A stretch of DNA of 10,900 nt from positions 1-10,900 of the forward strand of contig CAKPJO010000045.1 in the NCBI GenBank assembly GCA_934162685.1, read 5' to 3'. Below, piece after piece: positions 7,207 to 10,900 of the stretch. Within the stretch, counting starts at the first letter, position 1. Every line of letters starts with the position of its first letter. A program made the translations under genes and the position numbers. This DNA comes from an uncultured Bacilli bacterium (lineage in GTDB: Bacteria > Bacillota_I > Bacilli_A > RFN20 > CAG-826). The notes beneath the pieces were generated by a model. The model was not told the origin of the DNA. It did not search any database and worked only from the letters and a program-made list of their open reading frames with translations.

Positions 7207-7228
7207 ATTAAAATCCTTTCGAATAACT

Positions 7229-7250
7229 AAAATAGTGATTTTTCTCACTA
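7229..7250 (-). terminator. Hairpin at the end of the Fic gene
   Basis: TAGTGA (7233-7238) and TCACTA (7245-7250) form a perfect 6-bp stem with a 6-nt loop. On the minus strand TTTT follows. The Fic stop codon (7248-7250) is part of the stem. The short stem and four-T tail make it a weak terminator. Its core matches the repeats upstream of the Fic gene, so an operator role is also possible. Confidence 0.35.
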
Positions 7251-8309
7251 ATTTCTATCAATTAACGAATAAGTCCTTATTCTTTTATTAACCATATTTG
7301 GTTTTAAATATCCATTATTGCAAAGTTCAATACACCAATTAATAATGGTTCGGTTTGAAACATCAAATGCTTTTGCTAATTCAATTGGAGAAAATTCTAA
7401 CATTTTCTCTTTAGTTATGTAATTAAGTAGTGTTTTTGCTTTACTCGATAATTGATTAATTCTCTCTTTTTCATTATTATTCACTGAATTTGTGGCAATT
7501 TCAGTAACTTTAGAAGCATATAGACTAAATACTTTTATAAAGTAATTAATCCAAATTTCTGGATGAGGAGGATTATCTCTTCCATCATAATATAGTACGG
7601 GCAATCCCATCTGCAATGAAGAATAATATTCATCTAAGTCAAATGAAAAATATTCTTCCAACGAGCCAATTTCTTTAAATCCATATCCATAATAAGAAAG
7701 AATATAATTTGACATTATTCGTGCAGTTCTTCCATTTCCATCTTCAAAAGGATGTATTGTTACTAATTGATAATGAAGAATAGCGGCTTTAATAATAGGA
7801 TGATCATCAGAATTGTTAATATAATTTACAAGTTCTTCTAATAGTTTAGGGATATCGTTATATTCAGGAGGAATATATTCTGGATTTCCGGTATTGCTAT
7901 CATAAACCGCAAATAAAACTCCTGGCGGCATAGGTCCGCGTAGACCAATTTTATCTTTCGATTCTCCAAACACAATTTGCTTCTGTACTTTTAATAATAA
8001 TTCTATGGAGAAAAGCGTTTTTCTTTCTAACTCTTTTGACAAATATTCTAAAGCCAAATAATACTTTCTTATTTCTTGTTCCGGCTTCAAAAAATGTCTA
8101 TTTTTACTTTCAATAGCGTTTTCCGCCTGTTGGTAAGAAAGAGGGTTTCCTTCAATTGCATTAGATGCATAAGAACTTCTTTTTCTAGTGTTTTTTCTAA
8201 ATTTATTAGATAATTCAACAGGAACTTTTGTGTTTTCTAAAATAGTTTTGTTTTTTTCTATTTCTATTATTGAATTTAATAATTTATTATCTAAAAAAGC
8301 TTTAATCAT
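7248..8309 (-). CDS. Fic-family AMP-transferase with N-terminal inhibitory helix and C-terminal winged helix
   Basis: 353 aa. The canonical Fic motif HPFEDGNGRTAR spans 186-197 (H186, F188, D190, N192, R194, R197), which predicts transfer of AMP from ATP to a hydroxyl side chain of a target protein. Ahead of it lies the inhibitory motif SNAIEG (S49 to G54, E53 as the blocking glutamate), so this is a class II Fic protein held in check by its own N-terminal helix. The flap that docks targets is seen in VLFAVYDSNTGNPEYIPP (131-148). Residues about 285-349 form a helix-turn-helix or winged helix (FSPIELAKAFDVSNRTIINW), suggesting DNA binding. The ATG follows GGTGAT, a full match to the anti-SD sequence, by 6 nt. 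No separate antitoxin gene is adjacent, fitting self-inhibition. The target is unknown. AT-rich repeats just upstream suggest autoregulation. Confidence 0.92.
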   Translation of the reverse strand: MIKAFLDNKLLNSIIEIEKNKTILENTKVPVELSNKFRKNTRKRSSYASNAIEGNPLSYQQAENAIESKNRHFLKPEQEIRKYYLALEYLSKELERKTLFSIELLLKVQKQIVFGESKDKIGLRGPMPPGVLFAVYDSNTGNPEYIPPEYNDIPKLLEELVNYINNSDDHPIIKAAILHYQLVTIHPFEDGNGRTARIMSNYILSYYGYGFKEIGSLEEYFSFDLDEYYSSLQMGLPVLYYDGRDNPPHPEIWINYFIKVFSLYASKVTEIATNSVNNNEKERINQLSSKAKTLLNYITKEKMLEFSPIELAKAFDVSNRTIINWCIELCNNGYLKPNMVNKRIRTYSLIDRN

Positions 8310-8328
8310 AGCATCATCACCCAGTAAT

Positions 8329-8337
8329 AGTGTAACA
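8329..8337 (-). promoter_or_regulatory. Candidate extended -10 for the Fic gene
   Basis: TGT-TACACT on the minus strand is an extended -10 with four of six consensus bases. A -35-like GTGAAA 18 bp upstream falls inside the repeat array. An alternative -10, GATAAT (8378-8383), lies on the far side of the repeats and would place them in the initial transcript. Which one is used cannot be decided here. Confidence 0.35.
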
Positions 8338-8341
8338 CAAA

Positions 8342-8376
8342 TTTCACTATTTTTTCACTATTTTTTCACTATTTTT
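8342..8376. repeat. Three 11-bp tandem repeats in the Fic promoter region
   Basis: CACTATTTTTT occurs at 8345 and 8356, and CACTATTTTT at 8367, so the cores lie exactly 11 bp apart, about one helical turn. TAGTG at 8328-8332 forms an inverted partner. The array sits 33-67 bp before the Fic ATG, where a DNA-binding regulator would act. Confidence 0.75.
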
Positions 8377-8420
8377 CATTATCTATTAGAAAAAACACTA
8401 ATTTGTTTTAATTAAATAAT

Positions 8421-9800
8421 TTAATTCTCCATCGTATTTATGCGTTTTTTGATAACTTCTTTTAATAAAATCATCGATATAACTGCAGTTAATAATTCCG
8501 CGATTAGAAAAGTCCACCAAACAATATTCATGACATTTGTAGATAAAGTAAATAAATAGGCGATAGGAAACACAAATATTACTAATCTTAATAAAGCAGT
8601 AAAAAGTGGTTTTAATGAATAACGTAATGCTTGAAATACTCCTTGCGACGCTACACTAAATCCCATAAATATATAGCCAAATGAAGCTACTCTAATTGCT
8701 TTTTCACATACATCAATAAGTTCTAATGATGAAGTATTTGATAGGGCAAATAGTTTTGCTAATGGGCGCGCAATTATTTCAAATAATATCGTAATAACAA
8801 GTGAAACAATTAAAGTATCAATTACACCATATTTAATACTTTCTTTTGAACGTTCTTTATTGCCTAAGCCATAATTAAAAGATAACACTGTAATAATTGT
8901 ATTTGATAAACCAAAGCAAGAAAATAAAGCAATTTGTTGAATTTTATAATATATGCCAAACGCTCCTACTAAAATTGTCGTATTTACATTTGCTAATCCT
9001 AATATAGCGTTCATGCCCGCCATCATAACCGATAATAGCCCTTGCATCAAAGCTGCTGATAAACCAATTTTATATATTTCTTTAATAATACTCCAATTAG
9101 GTTTTAGATATTTTAAATTCCCACTTATTTCTTTGTTTTTTAAATAATGAAAAAGCATTGCTATAATTAAAGAAACAAATTGTCCAAGTACCGTGGCTAA
9201 AGCTGCTCCTTCTACACCCATATTAAGTGGATAAATAAAAATATAATCAAAAACAATATTAATAACTGCACCTGATATTTGAGCAATTGTCGATAATAAA
9301 GTATTTCCAGTTGCTTGTAAAAATCTTTCATAAATAGTAAAACCAATCGAACCAAACGATAATGAACAACAAATTGCTAAGTAACTTGTTCCCATTTGAA
9401 TTACTTCTTTGTCACTAGTAAATAAAGATATAAACCATTTAGATAAGAATAATCCAAAAATCAAAAAGAATATAAATATTATCAAACTAATAAATATCCC
9501 ATTTCCAGCAATAATATTTACTTTTTTTTTATTTTTTTCACCTAAACTTTTTGATAATAAGGCATTAATGCCAACACCAGTTCCTACGCCAATTGCAATC
9601 ATTAAAATTTGGATGGGAAATGCATATGTTAATGCCTCATTTGCAATAGCGCCGCTTCCTTCCATATTAGCGACAAATGCACTATCAATTACATTATATA
9701 ACGCTTGTAAAACCATTGAAATAATCATTGGCAATCCTAACTGCCATATTAGTTTTCTAATAGGCGCTACAGCTAGTTTGTTTTGTTCAATATTTTTCAT
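8421..9800 (-). CDS. MATE-family multidrug/metabolite exporter
   Basis: 459 aa, the usual MATE length, with about 12 membrane helices in two homologous halves. The N-terminal half begins PIRKLIWQLGLPMIISMVL and contains ALYNVIDSAFVANM and NEALTYAFPIQ, typical of the MepA/NorM-like part of the family. The second half repeats the pattern (IYKIGLSAALMQG at its start, then GAFGIYYKIQQIALFS). Members export cationic drugs, dyes or metabolites using Na+ or H+ gradients, and the substrate cannot be read from sequence. AAGGGAG lies 8 nt before the ATG. A run of nine A residues encodes K91-K93 in the loop after TM2-3 and may be prone to slippage. The gene has its own likely promoter and a terminator-like leader hairpin, suggesting inducible expression by attenuation. 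Confidence 0.95.
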   Translation of the reverse strand: MKNIEQNKLAVAPIRKLIWQLGLPMIISMVLQALYNVIDSAFVANMEGSGAIANEALTYAFPIQILMIAIGVGTGVGINALLSKSLGEKNKKKVNIIAGNGIFISLIIFIFFLIFGLFLSKWFISLFTSDKEVIQMGTSYLAICCSLSFGSIGFTIYERFLQATGNTLLSTIAQISGAVINIVFDYIFIYPLNMGVEGAALATVLGQFVSLIIAMLFHYLKNKEISGNLKYLKPNWSIIKEIYKIGLSAALMQGLLSVMMAGMNAILGLANVNTTILVGAFGIYYKIQQIALFSCFGLSNTIITVLSFNYGLGNKERSKESIKYGVIDTLIVSLVITILFEIIARPLAKLFALSNTSSLELIDVCEKAIRVASFGYIFMGFSVASQGVFQALRYSLKPLFTALLRLVIFVFPIAYLFTLSTNVMNIVWWTFLIAELLTAVISMILLKEVIKKRINTMEN

Positions 9801-9819
9801 AATAATTCTCCCTTACAAC

Positions 9820-9860
9820 AAAAAAATGTGCAAATCCCATTCAACTGGACTTACACATTT
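9820..9860 (-). promoter_or_regulatory. Terminator-type hairpin in the MATE 5' leader (attenuator)
   Basis: On the minus-strand RNA, AAAUGUGUAAGUCC pairs with GGAUUUGCACAUUU as a continuous 14-bp helix with two G-U wobbles, a 9-nt loop and a run of seven U. On the plus strand the wobbles become A-C mismatches, so the minus-strand RNA is the form that folds. No promoter fits between this hairpin and the MATE ATG, so MATE transcripts must pass it. It may also serve as terminator of the lipoprotein unit. Confidence 0.6.
9841..9858 (-). other. Possible five-codon leader peptide in the MATE attenuator
   Basis: ATG at 9858 encodes MCKSS and then TGA. It covers the 5' arm of the terminator stem almost exactly, so a ribosome held there would block the hairpin. 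No ribosome binding site is visible upstream, which makes real translation doubtful. Confidence 0.2.
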
Positions 9861-9874
9861 CGTTACGCGTTGTT

Positions 9875-9899
9875 AAAAAAATACTAGCACAATTTTTTT
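9875..9899. terminator. A-tract/T-tract hairpin after the lipoprotein gene
   Basis: AAAAAAAT (9875-9882) and ATTTTTTT (9892-9899) form an 8-bp A-T stem with a 9-nt loop, 27 bp past the lipoprotein stop. With no G-C pairs it is a weak terminator at best. It overlaps the proposed MATE -10. Confidence 0.25.
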
Positions 9900-9910
9900 A
9901 TTGATGTAAG
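9881..9910 (-). promoter_or_regulatory. Promoter of the MATE gene
   Basis: On the minus strand CTTACA (9905-9910) lies 18 bp before TAGTAT (9881-9886), which carries a TGC extended element. Transcription would begin near 9874, giving a leader of about 74 nt that includes the hairpin at 9824-9860. Confidence 0.45.
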
Positions 9911-9925
9911 AAGAATTTGATTTTT

Positions 9926-10606
9926 TTATTTAATATTTGTAGGCATATCAATTGTGGTTGAGCCAAAGTTATCGATAGTATATGTTCCGCTTGTTGTTAC
10001 AAATGAAAAAACAACAGTTACTGAAAATCCAACAAAATTTAATTTACCATCTTCAAATCCTATTTTTATATTAGAAAAATCTGAATGAACTTTATTTTCG
10101 CCTTCACCAGTTTCAAAAGTATAAGAATCTAATTCATAGTATTTACTGCTAGAAATATATTGAAACTTAGAGTATTCGTCTTTAAAAGTTGTAAAAACAC
10201 AAAGATTTACCATATTAGTAGAAAATGCTTTTTCAGGATAATTATCTTTCTTCCATTCTCCACTTGATTGGAGCGTATATTGATAACATCCGGTGTCGCT
10301 TTTTACAAAAAGTATCGTTACATCTGCATTACCAGTAGTTTTCGCTTCCATCATTATCTTATCATTTGTAACATACGTATGCTCTTCGCTTTTAACACCA
10401 TCATTAGTAGTTTCACATTTCATAGTAAAATTATTATTTTCTATAGTTAGATTTTCTCTCCATATAGCTTCAGTTACTTCATTTATTATGACATTTGAAG
10501 TCGAATTATTATTACTACTAGATAGACTATTACTCTCATCACAGCCACTTATTACAGTAGCCATTAATACTGCTAAGGCAGTTAACACAAGTTTTTTGTT
10601 TTGCAT
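9926..10606 (-). CDS. Lipoprotein of unknown function, paralogue 1
   Basis: 226 aa. A positively charged start (MQNKK), a hydrophobic stretch and the lipobox VISGC with C22 mark a lipoprotein signal peptide, so the mature protein is anchored to the outer face of the membrane. A Ser/Asn linker (about 25-39) follows. The rest is strand-rich, with NLTIENNNFTMKCETT, then HTYVTNDKIMMEAKTT, and a C-terminal part with DFSNIKIGFEDGKLNF, resembling beta-sheet lipoproteins that bind small hydrophobic molecules. I cannot name a family. Two cysteines remain after C22 in the central part (in MKCETT and DTGCYQY), plus one in NLCVF. AAAGGAAA lies 7-8 nt before the ATG. The partial gene upstream is a clear paralogue 50 bp away, so the two are tandem duplicates and probably co-transcribed. 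Confidence 0.85.
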   Translation of the reverse strand: MQNKKLVLTALAVLMATVISGCDESNSLSSSNNNSTSNVIINEVTEAIWRENLTIENNNFTMKCETTNDGVKSEEHTYVTNDKIMMEAKTTGNADVTILFVKSDTGCYQYTLQSSGEWKKDNYPEKAFSTNMVNLCVFTTFKDEYSKFQYISSSKYYELDSYTFETGEGENKVHSDFSNIKIGFEDGKLNFVGFSVTVVFSFVTTSGTYTIDNFGSTTIDMPTNIK

Positions 10607-10656
10607 TTTTTTATTTCCTTTGCTTTTTTATGTTATAAATATATGCTACTCAACTT

Positions 10657-10900
10657 CTACTTTAATTCTGGTAATTCAAAATCCGTTGTTCCAATATGTG
10701 AAATACTTGCACACGCCGTTTGTAAAGTAAAACTTTGAACAGTTACTATATAATCACACTTTATTAACTTTCCGTTTTCAAATCCTATGCTAATATTAGA
10801 AAAATCAATTTTTTCATTACTCTCGTTAAATGTATAACTAAATTCATCTAATTCGTAAGTATTAGTACTCTCATTAAAATTAAACTGTGAATATTCGTCT
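10657..10900 (-). CDS. Lipoprotein paralogue 2 (5' end outside window)
   Basis: The last 81 codons of a gene are visible, ending in TAG. They read DEYSQFNFNES at the left, then TYELDEFSYTF, DFSNISIGFENGKL and a final TTDFELPELK. They align along their whole length with residues about 143-226 of the neighbouring lipoprotein: DEYS.F, YELD, YTF, DFSNI.IGFE.GKL and VTV are shared. Identity looks moderate, so the duplication is not recent. The N-terminus is off the window. A lipobox is expected there but cannot be seen. No terminator separates it from the next gene. Confidence 0.8.
   Translation of the reverse strand, partial: DEYSQFNFNESTNTYELDEFSYTFNESNEKIDFSNISIGFENGKLIKCDYIVTVQSFTLQTACASISHIGTTDFELPELK

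Noticed and set aside
7248..8309. Fic plus neighbouring gene as a two-gene toxin-antitoxin pair
   Set aside because: The inhibitory SNAIEG motif is within the Fic protein itself, and neither neighbour resembles a known Fic antitoxin.
8409..8426. Palindrome ATTAAA-TAA-TTTAAT at the MATE stop as a terminator
   Set aside because: It is pure A-T with a 3-nt loop and has no T-run directly after it, so it would be unstable.
9409..9876. Plus-strand open frame of 155 codons opposite the MATE gene
   Set aside because: It is antisense to a confident MATE gene, lacks a convincing ribosome binding site, and has the hydrophobic composition expected of a reverse-strand shadow.
10293..10730. Plus-strand open frame of 145 codons opposite the lipoproteins
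   Set aside because: It spans two paralogous minus-strand genes and their intergenic gap, and resembles no protein.

Overview
The window is about 30% GC by eye, and every supported gene lies on the minus strand, so transcription runs from high to low coordinates. Shine-Dalgarno sites are strong (GGAGG, AAAGGAG) and TGA acts as a real stop, for example in the ATGA junction at 3367-3370. Together these suggest a low-GC member of the Firmicutes/Bacilli, such as an Erysipelotrichia- or RF39-like gut lineage. They argue against a true Mycoplasma, which reads TGA as tryptophan. No rRNA, tRNA, CRISPR array, insertion sequence or phage gene is visible.

Layout in the direction of transcription: (1) 10900-9926 holds two tandem paralogous lipoproteins, the upstream one cut by the window edge. 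(2) 9925-8421 holds a MATE exporter. Its 5' leader carries a terminator-type hairpin that every MATE transcript appears to have to pass. (3) 8420-7248 holds a Fic AMP-transferase with an N-terminal inhibitory motif and a C-terminal winged helix. It is preceded by three 11-bp operator-like repeats, and the same core recurs in a hairpin at the end of the gene. (4) 7247-6429 holds a membrane protein with a soluble C-terminus of unknown function. (5) 6361-5191 holds two overlapping genes for unknown multi-pass membrane proteins, closed by a hairpin terminator. (6) 5081-1371 is a tightly coupled three-gene signalling operon with a good promoter and a probable terminator. It encodes a 7TM receptor whose kinase-like C-terminus has lost its catalytic motifs, a separate NarX/DesK-type histidine kinase, and a NarL/LuxR-type response regulator. 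(7) 1345-684 holds a decayed coding remnant followed by a small two-TM protein. (8) 603-1 holds a GIY-YIG/T5orf172 nuclease-like protein that runs off the left edge.

The genes read as several short units for sensing, export and envelope functions rather than one pathway. The best candidates for new biology are the receptor-pseudokinase plus kinase pair, the attenuator-like MATE leader, and the repeat-flanked Fic gene. No clear defence island or mobile element is present. Most starts are well supported by ribosome binding sites, and three starts (1157, 5025, 5856) were moved inward from the longest open frame on that basis.
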